Source: Pseudomonas sp. RC10
Lineage (GTDB): Bacteria; Pseudomonadota; Gammaproteobacteria; Pseudomonadales; Pseudomonadaceae
Reading direction: 5' to 3'
Assembly (NCBI RefSeq): GCF_038397775.1
Contig: NZ_CP151650.1
Location: 3,534,001 to 3,598,000 of the forward strand
DNA: 64,000 bases
The notes beneath the pieces are model-generated. The model saw nothing but the letters and a program-made list of their open reading frames with translations. It had not been told where the DNA came from and searched no databases. Below are positions 38,397 through 48,011 of this stretch, piece after piece (the first letter of the stretch is position 1; every line of letters begins with the position of its first letter). The position numbers and the translations under genes are program-made.

Positions 38397-39155
38397 TCAA
38401 ATCGGCTGACGCAACGCCTGTCGCGCAGCCTTGACAGCAGGGTCATCGGCAGGGCTGACCACGGCGTAGTTGTAACCACCTCCTGACCAATAATCGGCTT
38501 CCAGCTCACCGTCCCGTCGCGTGCCGGGGGCCAGCAAATGATTGTTCGGGCCTGGCGGACGGATGTAGAAACTCAGCGTCCGTCCTTCGTCATCCTTGTA
38601 CACCACCATCGCGGCGGCACCTTGTTCGGTGCTGGTCAGGCGCCCACTCACGGGTTTGAACCCGGCTGACGCCAGATCGGGCAGGCGGTTGGCCTGGGCG
38701 AAATGCTTGTCCAGCCAGACCTGCGCGTTGTTCGGCTTGTCGGTGTTCCAGTCGCTGGCCATGCTGTCGTTGACCGCGAACATCCGATAGGCCTGCACGG
38801 CGTCGGCCATGGGCTGAACGCCGCTGACGAGGGTCATTTCCCGGGCCTGCCAGCCACTCATCCCGCCGACACCGACCGCGATCAACAGCACCGCCGCGGT
38901 GGCGAACTGGCGGCTGCGGCTACGACGCACGCGCTGGCGGATGAACGTCGGGTCCAGGTCTGGATTGGCCGGGCGATGCAGTTCGCCACTCAAGCTGGCG
39001 CGCAGGTTCTGGGCATCCCGCTGCCAGGCCAGCAGTTGCTGGGCCAACTCGGGCTTCGTGGCCAGATACGTCTCCATCGTCTGCCGGTCGGCGTCGTTGA
39101 GTTGCCCATCGACGTAGGCGTGCAAGTCGCGTTCACTGGGAGGCAATGTCATCAT
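38397..39155 (-). CDS. Anti-sigma factor, membrane-spanning
   Basis: The 252-residue protein starts with a zinc-finger-like anti-sigma helix region (RDLHAYVDGQLNDADR), lacking the Cys pair of the ZAS motif, then a single transmembrane segment at about residues 84-102 and a periplasmic domain of about 150 residues. Its start overlaps the sigma factor stop by four bases (ATGA), the standard arrangement for an anti-sigma with its cognate ECF factor. The external domain probably senses the oxidative or envelope signal that frees the sigma factor. Confidence 0.88.
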   Translation of the reverse strand: MMTLPPSERDLHAYVDGQLNDADRQTMETYLATKPELAQQLLAWQRDAQNLRASLSGELHRPANPDLDPTFIRQRVRRSRSRQFATAAVLLIAVGVGGMSGWQAREMTLVSGVQPMADAVQAYRMFAVNDSMASDWNTDKPNNAQVWLDKHFAQANRLPDLASAGFKPVSGRLTSTEQGAAAMVVYKDDEGRTLSFYIRPPGPNNHLLAPGTRRDGELEADYWSGGGYNYAVVSPADDPAVKAARQALRQPI

Positions 39156-39664
39156 TTCAATATCCGCAGAGCAGGGGTGGTGATTTCGCCTTCGCTGAGC
39201 AGGCGCAGGGCCTGCCGCGCGCGAGACAAGCGGGACATGACGGTGCCCACAGGGACGCCGAGAATTTCCGCCACTTCGTTATAACTCAAGCCTTCGACAG
39301 ACACCCAGAGCAATAGCGCACGTTGTTCGGTGTTCAGCCGTTCGAACGCCTGCAGCGTGGTTTGCGCGACCACGGTGCGCTCCACGGAAGGCTCATGGTG
39401 ATCTTCCTTGCCGCCGGTAAACAGCTCCAGCATGCGACTGTACCGGCGCGAACGTCGATGGGCGTCGAGAAATTGCCTATAAAGAATGGAGAACAGCCAG
39501 GCGCGCAGGTCGCCTTCCGGGCGTTTGCTGCTCCAGGCAGACAAGGCTTTTTCAAGGCTCGACTGCACCAGATCATCGGCCGTGCTGTGGTCACGGGTGA
39601 GCGATGCGGCAAACCGACGCATTCGCGGCAGCAGCTCTCGTAATTGATCGTCGACATCATGCAT
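39152..39664 (-). CDS. ECF-type RNA polymerase sigma factor
   Basis: The 170-residue protein has sigma region 2 (TRDHSTADDLVQSSLEKAL, LRAWLFSILYRQFLD) and region 4 (VEGLSYNEVAEILGVPVGTV), without regions 1 and 3, which defines an ECF factor. The start at 39664 follows AGGAAA. Catalase and cytochrome b genes diverge from it, the context I recall for the ECF26 group. A promoter element at 39717-39741 on its own strand matches the one before the catalase gene, so it probably controls both transcripts. Confidence 0.92.
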   Translation of the reverse strand: MHDVDDQLRELLPRMRRFAASLTRDHSTADDLVQSSLEKALSAWSSKRPEGDLRAWLFSILYRQFLDAHRRSRRYSRMLELFTGGKEDHHEPSVERTVVAQTTLQAFERLNTEQRALLLWVSVEGLSYNEVAEILGVPVGTVMSRLSRARQALRLLSEGEITTPALRILK

Positions 39665-39716
39665 AAGGTGATTTCCTGATCGATCGGCGGGATCGCTCGG
39701 ATCGTATGACCAGCAA

Positions 39717-39741
39717 GACGCACGCCCGTGCAGGTTATTCC
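39717..39741 (-). promoter_or_regulatory. Candidate ECF promoter of the sigma/anti-sigma operon
   Basis: On the minus strand GGAATAA is followed after exactly 14 bases by CGTC. It lies about 53 bp upstream of the sigma factor start. The same hexamer-like pair with the same spacing occurs on the plus strand at 39770-39794. Confidence 0.75.
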
Positions 39742-39769
39742 ACCGCACACAAAATAAATATCACGCCAT

Positions 39770-39794
39770 GGAATAAAGGCGTGTATGCCGCGTC
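39770..39794 (+). promoter_or_regulatory. Candidate ECF promoter of the catalase/cytochrome b operon
   Basis: GGAATAA at 39770-39776, 14 bases, then CGTC at 39791-39794, about 48 bp before the catalase ATG. The -35/-10 pair and spacing are identical to those of the divergent element, which supports recognition by the same ECF factor. Confidence 0.75.
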
Positions 39795-39841
39795 CTACCG
39801 CTACATGAATGCAGAGAGGCCCTAGGCCCGGAGTGTGACCG

Positions 39842-40927
39842 ATGATTGATCGTGAGCCGCCGTACCCCCGCAAACCACCCTTGACCCCCTCGGAGAAAAT
39901 CGTTCGCCTCGCCGGTATTGGCCTGGTGGTGGCCATCGCCGCCGGCGCATTCGCCTACGTGAACGGCAGCCTTGACCCACAACGCTTGACGCCTGCTCGG
40001 GTTGTCGATGTGTTCGAACACAGCAACGGCGTTCACCCCGGCTACCGTCGCAACCACCCCAAAGGGATCTGCGTCGCCGGGTATTTCGAGAGCAATGGCG
40101 CGGCGGCGACACTGTCCAAAGCTGAAGTCTTCGCCAGTGGCCGCATCCCGGTGGTCGGACGGCTGGCGTTGCCCACCGGCAATCCGTATTCGCCTGACAG
40201 CGCGGCGCCCATCCGCAGCTTCGCGGTGCAGTTCACCCAACCCAACGGCCAGCAATGGCGCACCGGGATGAACAGCATGCCGGTGTTCCCGGTGGGGACC
40301 CCTGAAGCGTTCGTCGACCTGCAAAAAGCCACCGCGCCTGATCCCAAAACCGGCAAGCCTGATCCATCCAAGCCTCCGGCGTTCTTTGCTGCGCACCCCG
40401 AGGCCCAGCCGTTTCTGGCCTGGGTCAAGACGGCCAAGCCGTCCGCCAGCTTTGTGACCGAGACCTACAACAGCGTCAACGCGTTTGTGCTGGTAGATGC
40501 GCAGGGCAAGCGGCAACCGGTGCGCTGGAGTCTGGTGCCTGAAGCAAAAGGCGATGCACCGGCCCCGGACGCCAAGGATTACTTGCAGCAAGACTTGAGC
40601 GACAAACTGGCCAGCGGGCCACAGCGCTGGAATCTGGTGCTGACCCTTGCTAACCCGCAAGACCCGACCAACGATGCGTCCAAGGCGTGGTCCGGGGAGC
40701 ACACGACCGTGACGGCGGGAACGTTGGTGGTTGAAAGCGACAGCGCCCAACTGGACGGCGCGTGCCGGGACATCAATTACGACCCGCTGGTATTGCCGAG
40801 CGGCATCGAAGGGTCAGACGATCCGTTGCTGGCGGCTCGGTCTGCTGCCTACGCCTCGTCTTACCTGCGCCGCACAGGCGAAGTCGATCAACTGAAAGCC
40901 GCGCCTGCCCAGGAGAAACAGCCATGA
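39842..40927 (+). CDS. Membrane-anchored catalase-family peroxidase (SrpA-like)
   Basis: The 361-residue protein has one membrane segment at about residues 23-42 and then a minimal catalase core. The distal histidine is H72 in RRNHPKGICVAGYF, and the proximal haem tyrosine is Y337 in RSAAYASSYLRR. Short catalase-fold proteins of this type act as haem peroxidases rather than efficient catalases. The anchor puts it in the periplasm. Its stop overlaps the cytochrome b start as ATGA, so electrons from that cytochrome probably feed it. Confidence 0.9.
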   Translation: MIDREPPYPRKPPLTPSEKIVRLAGIGLVVAIAAGAFAYVNGSLDPQRLTPARVVDVFEHSNGVHPGYRRNHPKGICVAGYFESNGAAATLSKAEVFASGRIPVVGRLALPTGNPYSPDSAAPIRSFAVQFTQPNGQQWRTGMNSMPVFPVGTPEAFVDLQKATAPDPKTGKPDPSKPPAFFAAHPEAQPFLAWVKTAKPSASFVTETYNSVNAFVLVDAQGKRQPVRWSLVPEAKGDAPAPDAKDYLQQDLSDKLASGPQRWNLVLTLANPQDPTNDASKAWSGEHTTVTAGTLVVESDSAQLDGACRDINYDPLVLPSGIEGSDDPLLAARSAAYASSYLRRTGEVDQLKAAPAQEKQP

Positions 40928-41472
40928 GTACGCCCACCTTGCATTTTTCGCCTCTGACGCGCGCGCTGCACTGGTTGATGGCCGTGATGGTGATCGCCAT
41001 GTTGTTCATCGGCGCGGGCATGGTGGCCTCGGTGTCCGAACGCCATGAGTGGTTGTTGAACATCCATAAACCGCTGGGGATTGCGATTCTGGCATTGGTC
41101 ATCGTGCGTTTGATCGTGCGCTTCACCACGCAAACGCCGCCGTTGCCAGCGGATTTGCCTGCGGTGCAAGCGTTGGCGGCGAAGCTCTCTCACTACCTGC
41201 TCTATGCGTTGATGCTGGCGATGCCCCTGATTGGCTGGGCGATGATCTCGGCAGCGGGCGACCCGGTGATGCTCGGCAGCTCAATCCGTCTGCCTTCCAT
41301 CCTGGCGGCCCATGCCGAGACGTTTGCGTTTCTGCGCAAAGCCCATCGCTATCTGGCGTATCTGTTTTTCCTGACCATCCTCGCGCACCTCGCGGCCGCG
41401 TTGTTTCATGGCTGGATTCGCCGGGATGAAGTGCTGGACAGCATGTTGCGAGGGAAAACGCGGGGGTCATGA
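40924..41472 (+). CDS. Cytochrome b (cytochrome b561 family)
   Basis: The 182-residue membrane protein has four hydrophobic segments with haem-ligand histidines in RALHWLM, LLNIHKPLG, KLSHYLLYAL and KAHRYLAYLF, typical of YodB/CybB-type di-haem cytochromes. It is coupled to the catalase gene by a four-base overlap and likely passes quinol electrons to it. Confidence 0.92.
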   Translation: MSTPTLHFSPLTRALHWLMAVMVIAMLFIGAGMVASVSERHEWLLNIHKPLGIAILALVIVRLIVRFTTQTPPLPADLPAVQALAAKLSHYLLYALMLAMPLIGWAMISAAGDPVMLGSSIRLPSILAAHAETFAFLRKAHRYLAYLFFLTILAHLAAALFHGWIRRDEVLDSMLRGKTRGS

Positions 41473-41548
41473 TGCTGCTCGTCCGTTCGCACTCTTGCCT
41501 GTCGCCGTGGTCCATTGATCACCGCATCCCAGGCAAGGAAGACCCGTC

Positions 41549-42094
41549 ATGAACGGTTGGTGGCAGGAAGTCGTCGAGACGTTGCGTTCCGAGTTCTCAG
41601 ACATCACCGATGCGTCCCAACTGACGCGGGTGAGTGTGCGGCTGGTGATCGCGGCCGTTTTGGGCGGGATTCTCGGTTTCGAACGCGAGCACAAAGGCAA
41701 GGCGGCGGGGGTGCGTACCCATATGCTGGTCTGCATGGGCGCGGCGCTGTTTGTTCTGGTGCCGCGACTGGCAGGCGCGGATGACGCGGCGTTGAGCCGC
41801 GTGGTGCAAGGCATCGTCGCCGGGATCGGCTTTCTCGGCGCGGGCACCATCCTCAAGGGCGACAAACTCAACACTCATCAAGTGAAAGGCCTGACCACTG
41901 CAGCGGGGTTGTGGATGACGGCCGCCATTGGCATCGCCGCTGGCATGGGCCGGGAAGCCACTGCCGTGCTGAGCACGATACTGGCGCTTGGGATATTCAG
42001 CTTGATGCCGCTGATCGTCGAACGCTTCGATCCACCCGAAGAGCGAGACAAAGACCCGGCCCGCAAGACCGGCGGTGATTCGCACCAACCCTGA
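41549..42094 (+). CDS. MgtC/SapB family membrane protein
   Basis: The 181-residue protein has about four or five membrane segments and the MgtC signature RLVIAAVLGGILGFEREHKGKA (here split across residues 31-52) plus GVRTHMLVCMGAALF and GIGFLGAGTIL. Family members affect magnesium homeostasis or F-ATPase activity. It lacks the C-terminal ACT-like extension of Salmonella MgtC, as in the short form. Confidence 0.92.
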   Translation: MNGWWQEVVETLRSEFSDITDASQLTRVSVRLVIAAVLGGILGFEREHKGKAAGVRTHMLVCMGAALFVLVPRLAGADDAALSRVVQGIVAGIGFLGAGTILKGDKLNTHQVKGLTTAAGLWMTAAIGIAAGMGREATAVLSTILALGIFSLMPLIVERFDPPEERDKDPARKTGGDSHQP

Positions 42095-42129
42095 GCGCGA
42101 CGGCGCGCACTCAGGGCTTCTTCATTCAA

Positions 42130-42306
42130 TCATTCTGGAAAGGTTTCACCCAGTACCGCAGGCGGCTCCTGGCTGGGCGGGTCGCCCTTGGGCGGGTCGA
42201 TGACAGGCGGCATGGTCGGCGGAGGCGGTTCTTCAGGTTTCGGCACCGGCAGTTCCGGATCATCGATGTTCGGATCGGGCGTTTCAGCGGGAACGGGAAT
42301 GGTCAT
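42130..42306 (-). CDS. Short proline-rich protein
   Basis: A 58-residue open frame starts at the ATG at 42306, preceded by AAGGAAGGTG. The protein is almost wholly made of Pro, Glu and Asp with a repeated PPK/PPP pattern, and has no membrane segment. Small proline-rich proteins like this occur in many Pseudomonas genomes with no assigned role. The convincing ribosome binding site is the main support. Confidence 0.65.
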   Translation of the reverse strand: MTIPVPAETPDPNIDDPELPVPKPEEPPPPTMPPVIDPPKGDPPSQEPPAVLGETFPE

Positions 42307-42635
42307 TGCTTCACCTTCCTTAGGCGCAGGTCGCAAGAGGCAATCGTGCCGGTTTTTTCTGCGCGCTCGCTGCGTTCGACAGTGAGTCCGATTGAATGAT
42401 TCAGCGCAATTTCCCGGTGGTTTGCCAGCCCGCGACTAAGCTGCCAACGGATCGATTTTTGCCGCACAAGCTCTTTGAACTTTTCCCCGAAACTGGCGTT
42501 CGGAACCTATGCGGCCAGATTCGGGCACACCTGCCCTGATGCCGGACGCATGCAGATCAAGGATGAAGTGTCGACGAAATGGACTATTACGGACTTGTAT
42601 AAGGAGCGTCCCTGGGGCGTGAGGAGTGATGCTCG

Positions 42636-44672
42636 ATGAATGTGACTGCTGATCAGCCATACGGCCCGGATTCCCTGGCCACCGATGTTCCACACCCAAC
42701 CCAGCCTTTATCCCTGACCCAGGCCCTGCAACTGCCGCGGATCGTCATCGAAGACACGCAGCCGGTGCTTGAGCACGGGCAATTGGCGGCCAAAGCCATC
42801 ACCGGGCAACCCGTAACGGTCACCAGCAAGGTGTTCGCCGATGGCCACGACAAAATGGCCGTGCGCATCCGTTACCGCGCTGCCGACGAGCAGGAATGGC
42901 ATCAGGCGCCGATGCGCGAACTGGGCAATGACAGCTGGATCGGTGAGTTCACCCCGACCTCAGTCAGCCGCTACCTGTTTCGCCTGGAAGCCTGGATCGA
43001 TCAATTCGCCAGCTATCGCTATGAGCTGGAGAAAAAATACGCTGCCGGTGTGCCGGTCGATCTGGAGCTGGAAGAAGGGCGTTTGCACCTCGTGCATGCC
43101 AGCGAACGCAGCCAGAACGAACTCAAAGGGCAGATCGATAGCCTGCTGAAACGTCTCGGCGAGAACACTGAACACGAAGCGCAGGTCACCTTGCTGCTGC
43201 ACAGTGAAACCGCCGCGATCATGGCGCAGGCCGACAATCACGCGTTCCTCAGCCGCAGCCTTGAATTCCCGCTGGATGTGGAACGTGAACGGGCGCAGTT
43301 CGCCAGCTGGTACGAGCTGTTTCCTCGCTCGATCACTGACGATAAACATCGCCACGGTACTTTCAACGACGTGCACACCCGCTTGCCGATGATTCGCGAC
43401 ATGGGTTTCGACGTGCTGTATTTCCCGCCGATTCACCCGATTGGCCGCGCGCACCGAAAAGGCCCGAATAACTCGCTGAAAGCCGGTCCCGACGATCCGG
43501 GCAGCCCGTACGCCATCGGCAGTGCGGATGGCGGTCACGACGCGATCCACCCGCAATTGGGCACCCGTGAAGACTTCCGCAATCTGGTGGCTGCGGCTGC
43601 CGAGCACGGCCTGGAAATCGCCCTCGATTTCGCGATCCAGTGCTCCCAGGATCACCTGTGGCTCAAGGAGCATCCGGGCTGGTTCTCGTGGCGCCCGGAC
43701 GGCACGATCCGTTACGCGGAAAACCCGCCGAAGAAATACCAGGACATCGTGAACGTCGACTTCTACGCGCCGGATGCGATTCCTAGTCTCTGGCTGGAAC
43801 TGCGCAATGTGGTCCTTGGCTGGGTCGAGGAGGGCGTGAAGATCTTCCGCGTCGACAACCCGCACACCAAGCCGCTGCCGTTCTGGCAATGGATGATCGC
43901 CGACATTCGTGCGCAGCATCCGGACGTGATGTTCCTCGCCGAGGCCTTCACCAAACCGGCGATGATGGCGCGTCTGGGCAAGGTCGGTTACTCCCAGAGC
44001 TACACCTACTTCACTTGGCGCAACACCAAGGCCGAGTTGGCCGAGTATTTCACCCAGCTCAATGAGTCGCCGTGGCGCGAATGCTACCGGCCCAACTTTT
44101 TCGTCAATACGCCGGACATCAACCCGCACTTCCTGCACGACTCAGGGCGCCCGGGCTTCCTGATCCGCGCCGCGCTGGCGACCATGGGGTCGGGGCTGTG
44201 GGGCATGTATTCCGGGTTTGAACTCTGTGAGTCCGCCCCGGTGCCGGGCAAAGAGGAATACCTGGATTCCGAGAAGTACGAGATTCGCCCTCGGGACTTC
44301 ACCGCACCCGGCAACATCATTGCCGAGATCGCGCAGTTGAACCGCATCCGTCGTCAGAACTCAGCGTTGCAGACTCACTTGGGCCTGCGCATCTACAACG
44401 CCTGGAACGACAACATTCTGTACTTCGGTAAACGCAGCGCGGACGGCAGCAATTTCGTGCTCGTGGCCGTCAGCCTCGATCCGCGCAACGCGCAGGAAGC
44501 CTATTTCGAGCTGCCGTTGTGGGAAATGGGTCTGGCGGATGATGCGGCGACTCTGGGTGAAGACCTGATGACCGGCCACTCCTGGACCTGGTACGGCAAA
44601 ACGCAGTTCATGCGCATCGACCCGAACTATCAGCCGTTTGGCATCTGGCGCATCAAGGCGCCAAACCAATAA
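42636..44672 (+). CDS. glgE: Alpha-1,4-glucan:maltose-1-phosphate maltosyltransferase
   Basis: The 678-residue protein is a GH13 enzyme of the GlgE group: N-terminal beta domain, then the barrel with VLYFPPIHPIG, the nucleophile D407 in FRVDNPHTK and the acid/base E436 in FLAEAFT. It extends alpha-glucan by transferring maltosyl units from maltose-1-phosphate. The donor is made by the TreS-maltokinase encoded 16 bp downstream. GAGGAG precedes the ATG. Confidence 0.96.
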   Translation: MNVTADQPYGPDSLATDVPHPTQPLSLTQALQLPRIVIEDTQPVLEHGQLAAKAITGQPVTVTSKVFADGHDKMAVRIRYRAADEQEWHQAPMRELGNDSWIGEFTPTSVSRYLFRLEAWIDQFASYRYELEKKYAAGVPVDLELEEGRLHLVHASERSQNELKGQIDSLLKRLGENTEHEAQVTLLLHSETAAIMAQADNHAFLSRSLEFPLDVERERAQFASWYELFPRSITDDKHRHGTFNDVHTRLPMIRDMGFDVLYFPPIHPIGRAHRKGPNNSLKAGPDDPGSPYAIGSADGGHDAIHPQLGTREDFRNLVAAAAEHGLEIALDFAIQCSQDHLWLKEHPGWFSWRPDGTIRYAENPPKKYQDIVNVDFYAPDAIPSLWLELRNVVLGWVEEGVKIFRVDNPHTKPLPFWQWMIADIRAQHPDVMFLAEAFTKPAMMARLGKVGYSQSYTYFTWRNTKAELAEYFTQLNESPWRECYRPNFFVNTPDINPHFLHDSGRPGFLIRAALATMGSGLWGMYSGFELCESAPVPGKEEYLDSEKYEIRPRDFTAPGNIIAEIAQLNRIRRQNSALQTHLGLRIYNAWNDNILYFGKRSADGSNFVLVAVSLDPRNAQEAYFELPLWEMGLADDAATLGEDLMTGHSWTWYGKTQFMRIDPNYQPFGIWRIKAPNQ

Positions 44673-44688
44673 TTCAAGGGACGTGGTC

Positions 44689-47600
44689 ATGGCAAAGAAA
44701 CCCCGCAACGCTGCCTTTATCGAAGACCCGCTCTGGTACAAGGATGCGGTGATTTACCAGGTGCACGTGAAGTCGTATTTCGATTCCAACGATGATGGAA
44801 TCGGCGACTTTCCGGGCCTGATCGCCAAACTCGATTACATCGCCGAACTGGGCGTGAATACCATCTGGCTGCTGCCGTTTTACCCGTCGCCCCGGCGCGA
44901 CGACGGCTACGACATCTCCGACTATCGCGGGATTCACAGCGATTACGGCAACATGTCGGACGCCAAGAAATTCATCGCCGAAGCACACAAGCGCGGGCTG
45001 CGGGTGATCACTGAGTTGGTCATCAACCACACGTCGGACCAGCACCCGTGGTTCCAGAAGGCACGGCACGCGAAGAAGGGCTCCAAGGCCCGAGATTTCT
45101 ACGTCTGGTCCGACGACGATCAGAAATACGACGGCACCCGGATCATCTTTCTCGACACTGAAAAGTCCAACTGGACCTGGGACCCGGTCGCCGGTCAGTA
45201 CTTCTGGCACCGCTTCTATTCCCACCAGCCGGACCTGAATTTCGACAACCCGCAGGTGATGAAAGCGGTGCTGGAAGTCATGCGCTACTGGCTGGACATG
45301 GGCATCGACGGCCTGCGTCTGGACGCGATTCCGTACCTCATCGAACGCGACGGCACCAACAACGAAAACCTGCAAGAGACCCACAACGTCCTCAAGCAGA
45401 TTCGTGCGGAGATCGACGCCAACTACCCCGACCGCATGCTGCTGGCCGAGGCCAATCAATGGCCGGAAGACACGCAGCTGTATTTTGGGGATCGCAAAGG
45501 CAAGGACGGCGACGAATGCCACATGGCCTTTCACTTCCCACTGATGCCGCGCATGTACATGGCCGTAGCGCAGGAAGACCGTTTCCCGATTACCGACATC
45601 CTGCGCCAGACCCCGGAAATCCCGGAAAACTGCCAGTGGGCGATTTTCCTGCGCAACCACGATGAGCTGACCCTGGAAATGGTCACCGACCGTGAGCGCG
45701 ACTATCTGTGGAACTACTACGCCTCCGACCGCCGCGCGCGGATCAACCTGGGCATTCGCCGTCGTTTGGCCCCGCTGCTGGAACGCGATCGTCGCCGCGT
45801 AGAGCTCCTTAACAGCATGTTGTTGTCCATGCCAGGGACGCCGACCCTGTATTACGGCGACGAAATCGGCATGGGTGACAACATTTACCTGGGTGACCGC
45901 GACGGCGTGCGCACGCCAATGCAATGGTCCATCGACCGCAACGGTGGCTTTTCCCGAGCCAACCCGGCGAGTCTGGTCTTGCCGCCGATCATGGATCCGC
46001 TGTACGGCTATCAGTCGGTCAACGTCGAAGCCCAAGACCACGACCCGCATTCGCTGCTGAACTGGACGCGGCGCATGCTCGCCGTGCGCAAGCAGCAGAA
46101 GGCGTTCGGCCGGGGCACGCTGAAAATGCTCTCGCCGAGCAACCGCCGGATTCTGGCCTACACCCGCGAACACACAGGGCCGGACGGCAAAACCGAGATC
46201 ATCCTCTGTGTCGCCAACGTCTCCGCCGCGTCTCAAGCGGCCGAGCTGGAACTGTCCCACTACGCGGGCACGGTGCCGGTCGAGATGCTGGGCGGCAGCG
46301 CCTTTCCACCCATTGGCCAGCTCAATTACCTGCTGACGTTGCCACCGTATGGCTTCTACTGGTTCCTGCTGGCCGCGGAGAATCAAATGCCGAGTTGGCA
46401 CGTCGAACCGGCCGAAAGCATGCCGGATTTCCCCACCCTGGTGCTCAAGCAACGTTTGGAAGAACTGCTGGACGAACCGCTGCGCCAGACCATGGAACAG
46501 ACCTCGCTGTCGGTCTACCTGCCCAAACGCCGCTGGTTCGCGGGCAAGGGCACGGCCATCGACAACGTGCACATCGCTTACGCCGTACGCTTCGGCACGG
46601 CCGAACGCCCGGTGCTGCTCAGCGAAATCGAGGTCACGTCGGGCAATGATGTGGCGCGGTATCAACTGCCGTTCGGCTTCCTCGCCGAGGATGACTTCAG
46701 CAGCGCGCTGCCGCAGCAATTGGCCCTGGCCCGTGTGCGTCGTGGGCGCCAGGTTGGCCTGATTACCGATGCGTTCACCCTGGAGCCGTTCATCCGGGCC
46801 GTTATCAAGGGCATGCAGGACAAGACCGCATTGCCCACCGACGATGGCGAGCTGCGCTTTCAGCAGACCTCGAAACTGGCGGCGCTGGGCCTGAACGACG
46901 AATCTGAAGTGCGCTATCTGTCCGCCGAGCAATCCAATAGCTCGGTGGTGGTCGGCAACGCGCTGGTGTTGAAGATGATCCGTCGCGTGGCGGCCGGGAC
47001 GCACCCTGAACTGGAAATGGGCGCGTACCTCACCGAAGCCGGCTACGAACACATCTCGCCGCTGCTGGGCGCGGTGGTGCGGGTCGACAAGGCGGGCGAG
47101 AGCAATCTGCTGATGATCGCTCAGGGGTATCTGAGCAATCAGGGCGACGCGTGGGAGTGGACCCAGAACAACCTCGAACGCGCCGTGCGCGATCACATGG
47201 CCCATGGCTCGTCTTCAGTCGAGCAGCACGCCAACGCGTTGCTCGAATTGAAAGATTTCGCCGGTCTGCTGGGCCAGCGGCTGGGGGAAATGCACGTGGT
47301 GCTGGGCGCGCCGACCGACAATCCCGACTTCAAGACCGAAGTCACCAGCGTCAAGGACAGTCAGGCGTCGGCGAAAAGTGTGGGGGCGCAAATCGAGCGC
47401 GCGCTGGACTTGCTCGAACAGCATCGCAATACCCTTGAACCTGGCGATCAGCAATTGGTCAGTGAACTGCTGGGTAAACGCAAACCGCTGCTGGCACAGG
47501 TGCAGAGCCTGGCCAAACAGTCGGTGGGCGGCCTGCGCATGCGGGTTCACGGTGACTTGCACTTGGGCCAGATGCTGGTGGTGAAAGGCGATGCGTACCT

Positions 47601-48009
47601 GATCGACTTTGAGGGTGAACCGGCGCGACCGCTGCAGGAGCGTCGCGCGAAGTACAGCCCGTTCAAGGACGTCAGCGGCGTGTTGCGATCTTTCGACTAC
47701 GCTGCCGCCATGGCGGTACGCAATGCCCAGAGTGCGGATAGCTCGCCTCAGGCAGAGGCGGCGCGTAAGCATGTGGCCGAAACGTATTTGACACAAGCGC
47801 GGGACGCGTTCCTCGGGGCTTACAAAACAGCTACCGTCGACGTTGCCCACGCCTGGAAAGACACCGAAGGGGAGGCGGCCGCACTGGCGCTGTTCACTTT
47901 GGAAAAAGCGGCTTATGAAGTGGCCTATGAGGCCGAGAATCGGCCGACCTGGTTGTCGGTACCGCTTCAAGGTCTACGTGGGCTGCTGGACTTGTCTGAT
48001 GGAGAATGA
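44689..48009 (+). CDS. treS: Trehalose synthase fused to maltokinase
   Basis: This 1106-residue protein is a natural fusion. Residues 1 to about 570 are a GH13 trehalose synthase with D212 (LRLDAIPYL) and E254 (LLAEANQWP). The C-terminal 500 residues are a maltokinase with the phosphotransferase motif HGDLHLGQ (H954, D956) and [11 protein letters not shown]. It converts trehalose to maltose and phosphorylates it, giving GlgE its donor in one polypeptide. The ATG at 44689 follows AAGGGACG. Its stop lies within an ATGA just before glgB. Confidence 0.96.
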   Translation: MAKKPRNAAFIEDPLWYKDAVIYQVHVKSYFDSNDDGIGDFPGLIAKLDYIAELGVNTIWLLPFYPSPRRDDGYDISDYRGIHSDYGNMSDAKKFIAEAHKRGLRVITELVINHTSDQHPWFQKARHAKKGSKARDFYVWSDDDQKYDGTRIIFLDTEKSNWTWDPVAGQYFWHRFYSHQPDLNFDNPQVMKAVLEVMRYWLDMGIDGLRLDAIPYLIERDGTNNENLQETHNVLKQIRAEIDANYPDRMLLAEANQWPEDTQLYFGDRKGKDGDECHMAFHFPLMPRMYMAVAQEDRFPITDILRQTPEIPENCQWAIFLRNHDELTLEMVTDRERDYLWNYYASDRRARINLGIRRRLAPLLERDRRRVELLNSMLLSMPGTPTLYYGDEIGMGDNIYLGDRDGVRTPMQWSIDRNGGFSRANPASLVLPPIMDPLYGYQSVNVEAQDHDPHSLLNWTRRMLAVRKQQKAFGRGTLKMLSPSNRRILAYTREHTGPDGKTEIILCVANVSAASQAAELELSHYAGTVPVEMLGGSAFPPIGQLNYLLTLPPYGFYWFLLAAENQMPSWHVEPAESMPDFPTLVLKQRLEELLDEPLRQTMEQTSLSVYLPKRRWFAGKGTAIDNVHIAYAVRFGTAERPVLLSEIEVTSGNDVARYQLPFGFLAEDDFSSALPQQLALARVRRGRQVGLITDAFTLEPFIRAVIKGMQDKTALPTDDGELRFQQTSKLAALGLNDESEVRYLSAEQSNSSVVVGNALVLKMIRRVAAGTHPELEMGAYLTEAGYEHISPLLGAVVRVDKAGESNLLMIAQGYLSNQGDAWEWTQNNLERAVRDHMAHGSSSVEQHANALLELKDFAGLLGQRLGEMHVVLGAPTDNPDFKTEVTSVKDSQASAKSVGAQIERALDLLEQHRNTLEPGDQQLVSELLGKRKPLLAQVQSLAKQSVGGLRMRVHGDLHLGQMLVVKGDAYLIDFEGEPARPLQERRAKYSPFKDVSGVLRSFDYAAAMAVRNAQSADSSPQAEAARKHVAETYLTQARDAFLGAYKTATVDVAHAWKDTEGEAAALALFTLEKAAYEVAYEAENRPTWLSVPLQGLRGLLDLSDGE

Positions 48010-48011
48010 AA

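Noticed and set aside
44674..47205. An 843-codon minus-strand open frame inside treS
   Set aside because: It is the shadow of the trehalose synthase-maltokinase gene and shows no motif of its own.
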